This document shows positions 22,359 through 30,823 of a stretch of 39,102 bases of DNA, piece after piece. Below the pieces are notes generated by a model that saw only the letters and a list, made by a program, of their open reading frames with translations, had not been told where the DNA came from and did no database searches. Origin of the DNA: Flavobacterium sp. (GTDB lineage: Bacteria; Bacteroidota; Bacteroidia; Flavobacteriales; Flavobacteriaceae); NCBI GenBank assembly GCA_023251135.1, contig JAHEZJ010000042.1, forward strand, positions 1 through 39,102, written 5' to 3'. The translations under genes and the position numbers were made by a program. Positions within the stretch are counted from its first letter, which is position 1, and each line of letters begins with the position of its first letter.

Positions 22359-25300
22359 ATGGATAAAAAAATATTCTCTTTTTTGTTTTCTACACGATTA
22401 ATGGCTGTTCTTTTTTTAACATTCGCAATTGCAATGGGTGTTGGAACTTTTATCGAAAGTAAGTACAACACAGATACGGCCCGAATTTTAATTTACAATA
22501 CCTGGTGGTTTGAGGCGATAATGGTCTTTTTCCTGATCAATTTCTTCGGAAACATCAAACGTTACCAACTACTAAAAAAAGAAAAATGGGCAACGCTGTT
22601 ATTGCACCTTGCTTTTATCTTTATTCTTTTGGGAGCTTTTATTACCCGTTATATCAGTTACGAAGGTATGATGCCTATTCGTGAAGGTGCTGCCGAAAAT
22701 CAAATTTACTCCGATAAAACATTCTTAACGGTTTTTGCAGATGGAGAATACAAAGGCGAAATGAAACGAAGAGTTTTTGAAAAGAACTTATTGTTTTCGC
22801 CGGTTACCAACAATGATTTTACGCTTTCAGGAAAATTTGACGAAACTCCTTTTGAAGTGACGTATGTGAATTATATCATGGGAGCTACCGAAACCATAAA
22901 ACCGGATCCAAAAGGAACTTTATACCTTAAAATGGTAGAAGCAGGATCTGGCGGACGTGAAGAACACTTCTTGAAAGAGGGTGAAGTACAAAACATTCAT
23001 AACGTATTATTTGCTCTGAATAAGCCAACAGCCGGAGCGATCAACATCAATACTACCGGTGAAAAATATACCATTCAAACGCCTTTTGAAGGAGAGTTTA
23101 TGCGAATGGCCGATAAATTAAAAGGTGCTGTAACCAAAGACAATGTACAGCCATTGATGATGCGTTCTTTGTACAGTATTGGCGATATTAGAATTGTATT
23201 TCCTGACCCTGCTGTAAAGGGAGTAGTAGATTATCAATCGAATAACGATTTTAGAGCAAAATCACACCACGATGCTTTGATCGTAAAAGTTAAAGCGGAC
23301 GGACAGGAAAAAGAAGTGAGACTTTTGGGTTCCAAAGGTAGTGTAGGGGAACCTCAGACCGTTAAAATCGGAAAAATTGAATACAGTTTATTCTACGGAA
23401 GTAAAGCATATATCCTGCCTTTTAAAATAAAATTAAACGATTTTATTGCTACAAAATATCCGGGAACAGAGAAAAGTTACTCTTCTTTTGAAAGTAAAGT
23501 AACCGTTCAGGATTCCACAGAAACATTTAATGCTGATATTTATATGAATCACGTTTTAGATCATAAAGGATACCGATTCTTCCAATCATCTTTTGATCCG
23601 GACGAGAAAGGAACTGTATTGTCTGTAAATCACGATTCCTGGGGAACTAACATTACTTATTTCGGTTATTTTATGTTGTACATTGGTTTGATGGCTATTA
23701 TGTTTACCAAACATTCGCGTTTTGGCGATTTGAAACGCAAATTAGAAGGCGTGAAAAAGAAAAAAGAAAAACTGATCACGATTTTGGTTTTAATGATTGG
23801 TTTAAGTGGTTTTGCTCAGGCACCGCATGTTCATACACCAGGTCATGAACACAATCACAACACAGATCCTAACGATCATGCCAATCATGCACCTGCTCCG
23901 CCAAGTCAGAAACAATTAGATTCTTTATTGACAATTTACAAAGCTCCGGAAGCGCATGCTGCTAAATTTGGTCGTTTGATCATTCAGGATGCTGGTGGTA
24001 GAATGAAGCCTATTAATACTTTCTCATCTGAATTACTTAGAAAAGTGAGTCAGAGCGATACGTATAACGGAATGAATTCGGATCAGGTATTTTTGTCTAT
24101 GACACAATATGCTCAGGTTTGGATACAGGTTCCACTTGTTTATTTGAGAGCCGGAAATGACAGTATCCGTAAAATTATCGGGGTAGAGAAAACGGCTAAA
24201 CACGCTCCTTTTGTAAAGTTTTTTGATGAGAATGGAAATTATAAACTTTCACCATTTTTAGATGCAGCATACAAAGTAGGGAATCCAAATCAGTTTGAGA
24301 AGGATTTTATGGATACGGATAAAAGAGTTAATTTAATGGAATCTGCTTTAAGCGGTAGTATTCTGAAAATATTCCCTATTCCGAATGATCCAAATCACAA
24401 ATGGGTTTCGTATCTGGAAAGACAGCAGGGAGGATTTAAAGGAATGGATTCGACTTATGTTACTCAGATTCTGCCAATGTATTTTAGTGCTTTGAATAAC
24501 GGTTCGATTTCTAAAAACTTTACTACAGCCGATCAGTTGGTCGAAAGTATTAACGGTTTTCAAAAGAAATTTGGAAGTAAAGTACGACCAAGTGAGGAAA
24601 AAATTGACGCTGAAATAGCCTACAACAAATATGATATTTTCAAAAAATTACCGTTTTGGTACCTTACTGTTTCGGCTTTTATGTTGATTTTTACGATTGT
24701 AAATATCTTTTTTGAGAAGAAATGGCTTCGCATAACGATTAACGGTTTTCATGTACTGGTAGGATTACTATTTGCTCTGCATACTTTAGGGCTTGTAGCG
24801 CGCTGGTACATCTCAGGTCACGCGCCATGGAGTAATGCTTACGAGTCTATCATATATGTAGCCTGGGCAACGATGTTCTTTGGATTGGCTTTTGACAGAA
24901 AATCGAAACTTACCGTAGCTTCATCCGCTTTTGTGACTGCAATGATCGTAATGGCTGCTTATATGAACTGGATTGATCCGGAAATTGCAAATTTACAACC
25001 GGTACTGAATTCTTATTGGTTAATGATTCACGTAGCGGTAATTGTTGGAAGTTATGGTCCGTTTGCGTTAAGTATGATTTTAGGTTTTGTAGCTTTGGTA
25101 TTGATTTTCTTTACCAATGAAAAAAACAAAACCAAAATGGATTTGAACATCAAAGAGATTACTTATATCAATGAAATGTCACTTACAATTGGTTTAATCA
25201 TGCTAACGATTGGTAACTTCCTGGGAGGTCAATGGGCCAACGAAAGTTGGGGACGTTATTGGGGATGGGATCCAAAAGAAACTTGGGCTTTAATCTCGAT

Positions 25301-25565
25301 TATGGTATATGCTTTTGTTATTCACGCTCGTTTTGTACCGGCTCTTAGAGGAAAATGGTTCTTTAACTTAATGAGTATGTATGCTTTTATCTCCATTTTG
25401 TTTACCTATTACGGGGTAAATTTCCACTTAGTAGGTTTACATTCGTATGCTACCGGAGAAGCACATTCTTTAAGCTGGATTTGGTATTCATTAGGAGTGA
25501 TTTCGATTATTGGAGCAATCACCTATCCTAAGCACCGCAAGCATTATAAAAGCAAGAAAAAATAA
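22359..25565 (+). CDS. ccsBA: Cytochrome c biogenesis fusion protein (ResB/CcsB plus CcsA)
   Basis: This 1068-residue inner-membrane protein is the single-chain System II synthetase that exports haem and attaches it to c-type apocytochromes. Residues 1-100 hold ResB-type membrane helices (RLMAVLFLTFAIAMGVGTF; HLAFIFILLGAFITRY), and a long periplasmic ResB domain runs to about 430. The next helix (LITILVLMIGLSGFAQA, about 470-487) is followed by a His-rich stretch (HVHTPGHEHNHN, about 489-500). The C-terminal CcsA part has the WWD haem-handling motif, WGRYWGWDPKETW (about 962-974), and conserved His in flanking helices. It stands alone, bounded by a promoter and a strong terminator. Confidence 0.93.
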   Translation: MDKKIFSFLFSTRLMAVLFLTFAIAMGVGTFIESKYNTDTARILIYNTWWFEAIMVFFLINFFGNIKRYQLLKKEKWATLLLHLAFIFILLGAFITRYISYEGMMPIREGAAENQIYSDKTFLTVFADGEYKGEMKRRVFEKNLLFSPVTNNDFTLSGKFDETPFEVTYVNYIMGATETIKPDPKGTLYLKMVEAGSGGREEHFLKEGEVQNIHNVLFALNKPTAGAININTTGEKYTIQTPFEGEFMRMADKLKGAVTKDNVQPLMMRSLYSIGDIRIVFPDPAVKGVVDYQSNNDFRAKSHHDALIVKVKADGQEKEVRLLGSKGSVGEPQTVKIGKIEYSLFYGSKAYILPFKIKLNDFIATKYPGTEKSYSSFESKVTVQDSTETFNADIYMNHVLDHKGYRFFQSSFDPDEKGTVLSVNHDSWGTNITYFGYFMLYIGLMAIMFTKHSRFGDLKRKLEGVKKKKEKLITILVLMIGLSGFAQAPHVHTPGHEHNHNTDPNDHANHAPAPPSQKQLDSLLTIYKAPEAHAAKFGRLIIQDAGGRMKPINTFSSELLRKVSQSDTYNGMNSDQVFLSMTQYAQVWIQVPLVYLRAGNDSIRKIIGVEKTAKHAPFVKFFDENGNYKLSPFLDAAYKVGNPNQFEKDFMDTDKRVNLMESALSGSILKIFPIPNDPNHKWVSYLERQQGGFKGMDSTYVTQILPMYFSALNNGSISKNFTTADQLVESINGFQKKFGSKVRPSEEKIDAEIAYNKYDIFKKLPFWYLTVSAFMLIFTIVNIFFEKKWLRITINGFHVLVGLLFALHTLGLVARWYISGHAPWSNAYESIIYVAWATMFFGLAFDRKSKLTVASSAFVTAMIVMAAYMNWIDPEIANLQPVLNSYWLMIHVAVIVGSYGPFALSMILGFVALVLIFFTNEKNKTKMDLNIKEITYINEMSLTIGLIMLTIGNFLGGQWANESWGRYWGWDPKETWALISIMVYAFVIHARFVPALRGKWFFNLMSMYAFISILFTYYGVNFHLVGLHSYATGEAHSLSWIWYSLGVISIIGAITYPKHRKHYKSKKK

Positions 25566-25582
25566 GAAATAATAATTTACAT

Positions 25583-25617
25583 AAAAAAAGATTCAGTTTT
25601 TAGCTGAATCTTTTTTT
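25583..25617. terminator. Bidirectional intrinsic terminator
   Basis: A 14-bp stem (25583-25596 with 25604-25617, core GATTCAG/CTGAATC) has A runs on one side and T runs on the other. It separates the convergent ccsBA and DoxX genes and can stop transcripts from both. Confidence 0.9.
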
Positions 25618-25636
25618 TATGTCTAAACGGAAGTAT

Positions 25637-26017
25637 TTAGTTTTCTTTTTTTAACCCATTAGGATACATAATTGCCAGCAGTACGACAATGAGTAAAAAA
25701 TTATACTCCATACCGTTTCTTCCGCCACCCACTACAAACCAGCCTTCCTGAAAATGAACCAGAATTATTCCCATAATTAAGATCAGTATAGTGACAAATC
25801 CCGCCAGTTTAATGTATTTATTAAAAAGCAGTAGGAGTGCAGCCGCAACATGCGACAATTTAATAGACCAGGCCAGAAAAACACCAAAAGGCGCGAAGCC
25901 AATCTGATTGAGGTATAAATTTCCAAAATCGTTAATTCCGTTATTAAACATTCCAAAAACAGAATGGGTAAGGAGGATAAGAGCAACTGCAATTCTTAGA
26001 AGTAAAGTTCCGTTCAT
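25637..26017 (-). CDS. DoxX-family membrane protein
   Basis: The 126-residue protein has four hydrophobic helices and the DoxX pattern: an N-terminal LLLRIAVALILLTHSVFG, helix pairs around SIKLSHVAAALLLLF and FVTILILIMGIILVHF, then GWFVVGGGRNGMEYNFLL. DoxX proteins are small quinone- or redox-linked membrane proteins of poorly defined role. The gene lies after the anti-sigma gene but past a terminator (26063-26096), so it probably has its own promoter, which I cannot identify. Confidence 0.85.
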   Translation of the reverse strand: MNGTLLLRIAVALILLTHSVFGMFNNGINDFGNLYLNQIGFAPFGVFLAWSIKLSHVAAALLLLFNKYIKLAGFVTILILIMGIILVHFQEGWFVVGGGRNGMEYNFLLIVVLLAIMYPNGLKKEN

Positions 26018-26062
26018 AATTTAACTGGTTTATTGGTAAGGTTTGTAGATTGAAAGTAATAA

Positions 26063-26096
26063 AAAAAACGCATATTGAATTGAATATGCGTTTTTT
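26063..26096 (-). terminator. Intrinsic terminator after the anti-sigma gene
   Basis: AAAAAACGCATATT (26063-26076) pairs perfectly with AATATGCGTTTTTT (26083-26096) around a 6-base loop. The A run gives the U tract on the minus strand. It closes the sigma/anti-sigma transcript 21 bases past the stop. Confidence 0.9.
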
Positions 26097-26116
26097 AAGT
26101 TTTGTGATAGGCTGTT

Positions 26117-26905
26117 TTAAACTTTTCCTAAAGTATACAATTGTTCCATAGTAGGCGTTAAGCTTCCTCCTGCAGGTTCTAAAGTAATTCCAAAAGCCTC
26201 TGCTGAGTCGGTTTGATTTACAGCAAATATTTTTTGATTGTTTCCTTCAAAATTATCCAATAAACCAATACTGGTAGGGGTTAGTACCGGACTTAGTTTT
26301 AAAGCCCAAACCTGATACACCATACCTTTTGGCGGTTTTGGTAAACCGGCAGCATCTATATAGGTAGTTTTTGTTTCTTTGTTCCAGTATACTTTTGCAA
26401 ATGAACCTGGAGAAACCGCTTGTCCGCCAAGGGTTACACCTGTGTTTTTGATGTCTCTTACAATAGTCAGACTTTTTTCGGTTTGCTTGTTCTGCTGATC
26501 TAAGAAAGCATAATCTTTTTCAATTTTGTTTTTCTCCGTGCCAACAGTTGCAATAGCCTCTTTTGATTTTGTCAATTCTAAAGTTTGATATCCAAAACCT
26601 AAGAGCAGCAATACTGCCGCGGCCCAGCCTACATATTGAGACCAGCTTGAAGCAGGTTTCATTTCGACTACTTTGCCGTGTTTCAGCTCTAAACGGGCTT
26701 TTATCTTCTCAAAGTTGGCTACCGAGTGAAAAGGAGAGAAACTTGATGATAAAGCCACAATAGCTTTTTCGATCGAAACAATTTCCTCGTCAACTTCCGG
26801 GTTTTTCTTAGCCAGCTCGGCTATTTCCAGATTTTCAGTTTCGGTCAATAAACCGTAAACATATAGTTCCAGAATTCCTGATTCTATGTACTCTTTTGCT
26901 TCCAT
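26117..26905 (-). CDS. RskA-type anti-sigma factor
   Basis: The 262-residue single-pass protein has a cytoplasmic N-terminal anti-sigma domain (about 1-85: YIESGILELYVYGLLTETE). A transmembrane helix follows at about 92-107 (VGWAAAVLLLLGFGYQ), then a coiled linker and a C-terminal periplasmic anti-sigma-K domain (YIDAAGLPKPPKGMVYQVWAL, FGITLEPAGGSLTP). RskA proteins hold an ECF sigma at the membrane until regulated proteolysis. Its ATG overlaps the stop codon of the sigma gene by one base, confirming a sigma/anti-sigma pair. Confidence 0.92.
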   Translation of the reverse strand: MEAKEYIESGILELYVYGLLTETENLEIAELAKKNPEVDEEIVSIEKAIVALSSSFSPFHSVANFEKIKARLELKHGKVVEMKPASSWSQYVGWAAAVLLLLGFGYQTLELTKSKEAIATVGTEKNKIEKDYAFLDQQNKQTEKSLTIVRDIKNTGVTLGGQAVSPGSFAKVYWNKETKTTYIDAAGLPKPPKGMVYQVWALKLSPVLTPTSIGLLDNFEGNNQKIFAVNQTDSAEAFGITLEPAGGSLTPTMEQLYTLGKV

Positions 26906-27435
26906 TATATTTTTAGATAATTTCTTAAATCGTTAATACAGTTTCTGTTTTGCGTTTTGATCGTTCCCAAAGGCAGTGCCAATTCTTCTGAGGCTTCTTG
27001 TTGGGTATATCCTTTAAAAAATAATAAATCTATAATCTCAATACATTTTGGTTTTAATTTTTTTACAAATTCTTGTATTCCAATAGTATCAATTCTATTA
27101 ACGAGTTTATTACTGTCGTCTAACAGATTTACGAAATTATCTGAAGAAAGGTTTTTTTGACTGTTATTAAAATTTTTGGATCTTAACTTATCGATGGAAG
27201 TATTGCGGGCAATATTAAGGATCCAGGTGTAAAACCTTCCTTTACTTTCATTATAGGAGTCGATGTTTTTCCAGATTTTAACAAAAACTTCCTGCAAAAC
27301 ATCTTCGGCTTCTTCCCGGTTTTTGATCAGAACATTGATCACCGAAAATAAACTTTTCGAGTACATATCGTACAAATGGGTAAAAGCTCTTTCGTCTTTT
27401 TTGTAAATTAAAACTAATAATTCTTCCTGACTCAT
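26905..27435 (-). CDS. ECF RNA polymerase sigma factor
   Basis: The 176-residue sigma-70 family protein has region 2 (FTHLYDMYSKSLFSVINVLI, then EEAEDVLQEVFVKIWKNI at about 40-57). A flexible linker follows, then region 4 (GYTQQEASEELALPLGTIKT) as the -35-binding helix-turn-helix. Region 3 is missing, which places it in the ECF group, close to SigK-like factors that pair with RskA anti-sigmas. The partner follows with a stop/start overlap. A near-match TATATTTC at 27469-27476 (minus strand) may be its promoter. Confidence 0.95.
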   Translation of the reverse strand: MSQEELLVLIYKKDERAFTHLYDMYSKSLFSVINVLIKNREEAEDVLQEVFVKIWKNIDSYNESKGRFYTWILNIARNTSIDKLRSKNFNNSQKNLSSDNFVNLLDDSNKLVNRIDTIGIQEFVKKLKPKCIEIIDLLFFKGYTQQEASEELALPLGTIKTQNRNCINDLRNYLKI

Positions 27436-27787
27436 AAGCTGGGGTTTTTAAGTTGAAACAAAATTTTGGAAATATATTGTGTAACCTGAGATAAAGATAA
27501 TTTATTTTTTTCTGAAATTTTACTTTTTTTTAACAGTCCAAAACCTAGTAAAATAAGGGATTTGAAAAAAATATCATTTTTTTTTGATTTTTTTAAAACC
27601 AAAAACAATCCAATTACGTAAATGCTATTATAACATCAGAATAATAATGACGAAAATAGCAAGAGGCTGGAAATGAAGATGATTTCGATTATTTAAGAGT
27701 GTTTCTGAGGACAGAAAGCCTGATGAAAATTAACATTTAGAAAGAATTAATTGTAAAGTAAATCTTAATAAATAAAATTTGATTGTC

Positions 27788-27946
27788 ATGAACGGCTTAA
27801 ACAAATTGAAAATACTGATCGTAGGTCTGACCGCAGTGTTAGCATTTCAGGGATTTAATAAGAGTGATTTTCGCAGACAGCTTACGAAATGTGATCACAA
27901 AGATTCAGAGATTGTAATAAACGATAATACATTATTTAGGAATTAG
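27788..27946 (+). CDS. Putative 52-residue exported or membrane-tethered small protein
   Basis: An ATG at 27788 opens a 52-codon frame with a basic start and hydrophobic helix (MNGLNKLKILIVGLTAVLAF), then a polar tail (QGFNKSDFRRQLTKCDHKD) with one Cys, ending in TAG at 27944-27946. The signal-peptide-like start and a strong terminator 220 bases downstream on the same strand make a real transcript plausible. No known family was recognised and no promoter box was found. Confidence 0.45.
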   Translation: MNGLNKLKILIVGLTAVLAFQGFNKSDFRRQLTKCDHKDSEIVINDNTLFRN

Positions 27947-28169
27947 TAGATAAGTTGATGTCATCGGACTTCCACAGTAAAATTGAAATTAGAATTCCGG
28001 AAGCCCACTTCTTGCCCAGAATAAACATAAACGCCATAAAAAAATATACTCCAAAGGGACTGGAATTTTGAAAAGTATCCGCACTATAACCGGGACATCA
28101 ACTGTATTTAATATAAAAATATAAAAGATAAGAACGATTAATTCATGGTTTGATTTGTTTGTATGGGGG

Positions 28170-28208
28170 GAAGCCTAACGTCTGATTAACGTTAGGCTTC
28201 ATTTTTTT
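28170..28208 (+). terminator. Intrinsic terminator in the sigma-peroxidase gap
   Basis: GAAGCCTAACGT (28170-28181) pairs perfectly with ACGTTAGGCTTC (28189-28200) around CTGATTA, followed by seven T's at 28202-28208. On the plus strand it can only end a transcript starting within the gap, which supports the small ORF at 27788 or an RNA. Confidence 0.85.
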
Positions 28209-28248
28209 ATTTAACTTATGTTTAGTAAAAATATAGCAGTCAAAGTCA

Positions 28249-28277
28249 TTTGGAGAAGGAGAATTTAACTAATTTTA
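28249..28277 (+). promoter_or_regulatory. Possible promoter for the glutathione peroxidase gene
   Basis: TTTG (28249-28252) and TAATTTTA (28270-28277; one base off TANNTTTG) are separated by 17 bases. The ATG lies 14 bases further on, so the leader would be short. Confidence 0.4.
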
Positions 28278-28291
28278 TAAAAAATTAAACA

Positions 28292-28879
28292 ATGAAAAAA
28301 GTCGTATTTATAGTCTGTAGTGTGGTTCTTTTGTTCGGCACGAATACACAGGCGCAAACCAGTAAAGAAAAATTATCTAAAACAGATAAAACCATGGCAA
28401 AAGAAACCATTTATCAATTTAAGGTGGAAGATTTATCAGGAGACACTTTTGATTTTGCTTCGCTAAAAGGAAAAAAAGTGATGATTGTAAACACTGCATC
28501 AAAGTGCGGTCTAACTCCTCAGTACAAAGATCTTGAGGCAATCTACAAAGAGTACAAAGACAAAGGATTTGTGATTGTAGGATTCCCGGCTAATAATTTT
28601 GCATCGCAGGAACCGGGTACAAACAAAGAAATTGAGACATTTTGCCAACAAAACTACGGGGTAACATTCCCAATGATGGACAAAGTTTCTGTAAAAGGAA
28701 ATGATATGTGCGAAATCTATAAATTTTTGACACAAAAATCTAAAAACGGCTTACAGGATTCTGAAGTAGAATGGAACTTTCAAAAGTACCTGATTAACGA
28801 AAAAGGCGAATTGGTTAAAGTAATTAAACCAAGAACATTGCCTACAGATCCGGAAGTAATAAACTGGATCAAGAGTTAA
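28292..28879 (+). CDS. Glutathione peroxidase with an added signal peptide
   Basis: The 195-residue protein is a Cys-type thiol peroxidase of the glutathione peroxidase family, which reduces hydroperoxides, usually with thioredoxin in bacteria. The catalytic tetrad is visible: C72 (NTASKCGLTPQY), Q106 (FASQEP), W161 and N162 (EWNFQKY). Residues 1-22 are a signal peptide (MKKVVFIVCSVVLLFGTNTQ) and are followed by a short spacer. The usual cytoplasmic start of the family (MAKETIYQFK) begins at Met35, so export is probably an addition. It is bounded by terminators and transcribed alone. Confidence 0.93.
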   Translation: MKKVVFIVCSVVLLFGTNTQAQTSKEKLSKTDKTMAKETIYQFKVEDLSGDTFDFASLKGKKVMIVNTASKCGLTPQYKDLEAIYKEYKDKGFVIVGFPANNFASQEPGTNKEIETFCQQNYGVTFPMMDKVSVKGNDMCEIYKFLTQKSKNGLQDSEVEWNFQKYLINEKGELVKVIKPRTLPTDPEVINWIKS

Positions 28880-28898
28880 TAGCACGATTTGAACCCAT

Positions 28899-28941
28899 AA
28901 AAAAATCCACAAGCCTGAATTCTAGGTTTGTGGATTTTTTT
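28899..28941. terminator. Bidirectional terminator after the peroxidase gene
   Basis: An 18-bp stem with one G-U (28899-28916 with 28924-28941; core ATCCACAAGCCT) carries A and T runs on its outer ends. It lies between the convergent peroxidase and GNAT genes. Confidence 0.9.
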
Positions 28942-28956
28942 TATAGTGTATCGGGG

Positions 28957-29454
28957 TTATTTGAGTAGCAATTGCATGAAAACCAAATCGAGCCAATGAT
29001 CAAATTTGTATCCAACTTCACGAAGGGTTCCTGTGGTCACAAAACCAAATTTTTCGTGAAAAGCAATACTTCCGGCATTATCAGCATCAATTGCTCCAAT
29101 CATTACGTGATAGCCTTGTTCTTTGGCCAAACGAATCAATTCCGACAGTAACTGAGAGCCAATACCTTTTCCAATCACATGATCAACGACATAAACCGAA
29201 TGTTCTACTGTATATTGGTATCCAATTTTCTCGCGGAATTGTCCGTAGCTTCCAAATCCAACAACCTTACCTTCTAATTCTGCCACCACTATAGGCAGGT
29301 TTTTAGTCTTTTTATCTTCAAACCATTGGGTCTGAATTTCGAGAGTTTGAATCTCATAGCTGTAGTTTGCGGTGGTATGCAGGATCGAATGGTTTACAAT
29401 ATCCAGAATCTGCTCTAAATCGTTTGTCGTTGCTGGTCTAAGGTTAAGGCTCAT
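28957..29454 (-). CDS. GNAT acetyltransferase (phosphinothricin-acetyltransferase-like)
   Basis: The 165-residue acetyl-CoA-dependent N-acetyltransferase has the PAT-like head LRPATTNDLEQILDIVNHSI, motif A VYVVDHVIGKGIGSQLLSELIRLA (the IGKGIG loop binds pyrophosphate), and motif B IGAIDADNAGSIAFHEKFGF. The closest named relatives acetylate phosphinothricin or methionine sulfone, but the physiological substrate is uncertain. It starts 13 bases after the thioredoxin-fold gene and is probably co-transcribed. Confidence 0.9.
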   Translation of the reverse strand: MSLNLRPATTNDLEQILDIVNHSILHTTANYSYEIQTLEIQTQWFEDKKTKNLPIVVAELEGKVVGFGSYGQFREKIGYQYTVEHSVYVVDHVIGKGIGSQLLSELIRLAKEQGYHVMIGAIDADNAGSIAFHEKFGFVTTGTLREVGYKFDHWLDLVFMQLLLK

Positions 29455-29467
29455 GGTTGTTTTTAGA

Positions 29468-30646
29468 TTATTTGGTATTGAGTTCTGTTAGTAAGGCATC
29501 AACTTCTTTGGGATTCCAATTCATTTCTTTTGCAATTTCTTTAGCATCCCTGGCATATTGCAAGGCTGATTTTTTATCTTTTATTTTGTTGTAAAGCCTT
29601 GCCAGCAGTAGATTCCCGTCATACGAATCATTTAATTCTATAGCATGTTTTACCCAGGAAATCGACTTTTTCAAGCTCTCTGTATCCGAAATATGTTTTA
29701 AATACGTTTGTCCGATATCTTTTAAGGCACTGGCGTCGTTCCAGACTAATTTTTGTGCATTATCAAGGGTGACTTTTTTGTAAAATTGCCATTTTTCGGT
29801 TCGTTCGGCAAGGGTCAAGTCAAACTTAAAAACCATCGAATCGATCTTCTGCAGGCGTACCGATTTTGTAACTTCTCTTTGTTTGTAATAGTTTGTGGTG
29901 TCTAAATTATCAACATAGGGGCGAAGTGACTCGGATACGATACTTTCAATTTTGCGGTCGATACGACTTTGCGAAGCCACAGCGGCAAATTCCTTTTCGT
30001 GACTTAAAACGTACTGAAATTCTCTTGATTTTATATCGGTAACCCCGTTGGCAATCACACGCCAGTTGGTTTCGCTAATCAATTGCGCATCCGATTGTGT
30101 ATTGAGGTAAATATGTGTCGGAACAGATAAATCGGTACGGTCTTTTCCTTTTTTCAACGTATTCAGATAGTTGAAAAATTTTACCGAATTACCAGGGTCC
30201 GCAAGAAACTCTTTTTCTAAGTAAGGCAATTGCAGCTTAGGGTTTAAGGAAGCATTTACCTCCGCCATAAAAGCCTCTTTTTTTAATTCTCCTTTCAAGG
30301 CATACAAAAGCGTTTCATTGGAAGGATCTATAAATAAAAAAGTGGGAAGCGATTTGGTATTGAATTTATTCTTAAGCGCAGTGCCTTCTTCTTTTTCAAT
30401 GTTTTTCCAGACACAAACATAATTTTTGTTTAGAAAAGCCAGCACCGCAGGATCGCTAAAAACTTCTTTTTTCATCAGATTACAATGCGGGCACCAATCG
30501 GCATAAAGCATTACAAAAAGTGGTTTTCCTTGTGTTTTAGCATTCTCCAGAGCAGTAGTGTAAGGGGTGTCATCAGGAACAAACTGATTTTGTGCTTGTA
30601 TAAACGGTACTGAAACAAAAAGAAAGAAGAGATATAGAAAACGCAT
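29468..30646 (-). CDS. Secreted thioredoxin-fold protein with helical C-terminal region
   Basis: The 392-residue protein begins with a signal peptide (MRFLYLFFLFVSVPFIQAQ). A thioredoxin domain follows at about 20-140, with active site YADWCPHCNLM (C52, C55) and the cis-Pro strand SLPTFLFID. The remaining 250 residues are helical, with a TPR-like end (LLLARLYNKIKDKKSALQYA). It probably reduces or isomerises disulfides in the periplasm. The longer reading from 30724 is rejected because a TATATTTG box (30681-30688, minus strand) lies between that start and 30646. Confidence 0.85.
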   Translation of the reverse strand: MRFLYLFFLFVSVPFIQAQNQFVPDDTPYTTALENAKTQGKPLFVMLYADWCPHCNLMKKEVFSDPAVLAFLNKNYVCVWKNIEKEEGTALKNKFNTKSLPTFLFIDPSNETLLYALKGELKKEAFMAEVNASLNPKLQLPYLEKEFLADPGNSVKFFNYLNTLKKGKDRTDLSVPTHIYLNTQSDAQLISETNWRVIANGVTDIKSREFQYVLSHEKEFAAVASQSRIDRKIESIVSESLRPYVDNLDTTNYYKQREVTKSVRLQKIDSMVFKFDLTLAERTEKWQFYKKVTLDNAQKLVWNDASALKDIGQTYLKHISDTESLKKSISWVKHAIELNDSYDGNLLLARLYNKIKDKKSALQYARDAKEIAKEMNWNPKEVDALLTELNTK

Positions 30647-30680
30647 AACGGCTTTGTTTGATTGAAAAAAATCGTTTTTA

Positions 30681-30688
30681 CAAATATA
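30681..30688 (-). promoter_or_regulatory. -7 box for the thioredoxin-fold gene
   Basis: The minus strand reads TATATTTG, 35 bases before the ATG at 30646. It rules out the longer N-terminal reading. Confidence 0.55.
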
Positions 30689-30754
30689 TCCCCTTTTTCC
30701 AGAAACTCGTTTCAATATCTTCACATTTATAAGTTAAATCCAATGCGAAGTTCG

Positions 30755-30762
30755 TAACTTTG
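30755..30762 (+). promoter_or_regulatory. -7 box for menD
   Basis: TAACTTTG matches TANNTTTG and lies 62 bases before the menD ATG at 30824. It shares the divergent gap with the thioredoxin-fold gene. Confidence 0.5.
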
Positions 30763-30823
30763 TGCCGTCAAAAAGAGCCTTAAAAACAGTAAGACTCTTT
30801 TCAAAAAGTAATACACCATAAGA

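Larger units (their letters stand above)
27436..28291. other. 856-base gap between the sigma operon and the peroxidase gene
   Basis: This AT-rich gap holds no gene longer than 60 codons. It contains a 52-codon plus-strand ORF at 27788-27946, a weaker 37-codon ORF at 27958-28071, a plus-strand terminator at 28170-28208 and a possible peroxidase promoter at 28249-28277. The first 300 bases (27470-27780) show A/T runs but no clear promoter or repeat. Confidence 0.8.

Noticed and set aside
22211-22471. 86-codon minus-strand frame before and into ccsBA
   Set aside because: It is antisense to the promoter and first helix of ccsBA, and no domain is visible.
30647-30724. 26-residue N-terminal extension of the thioredoxin-fold protein
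   Set aside because: The promoter box at 30681-30688 lies inside it, and the signal peptide begins at 30646.
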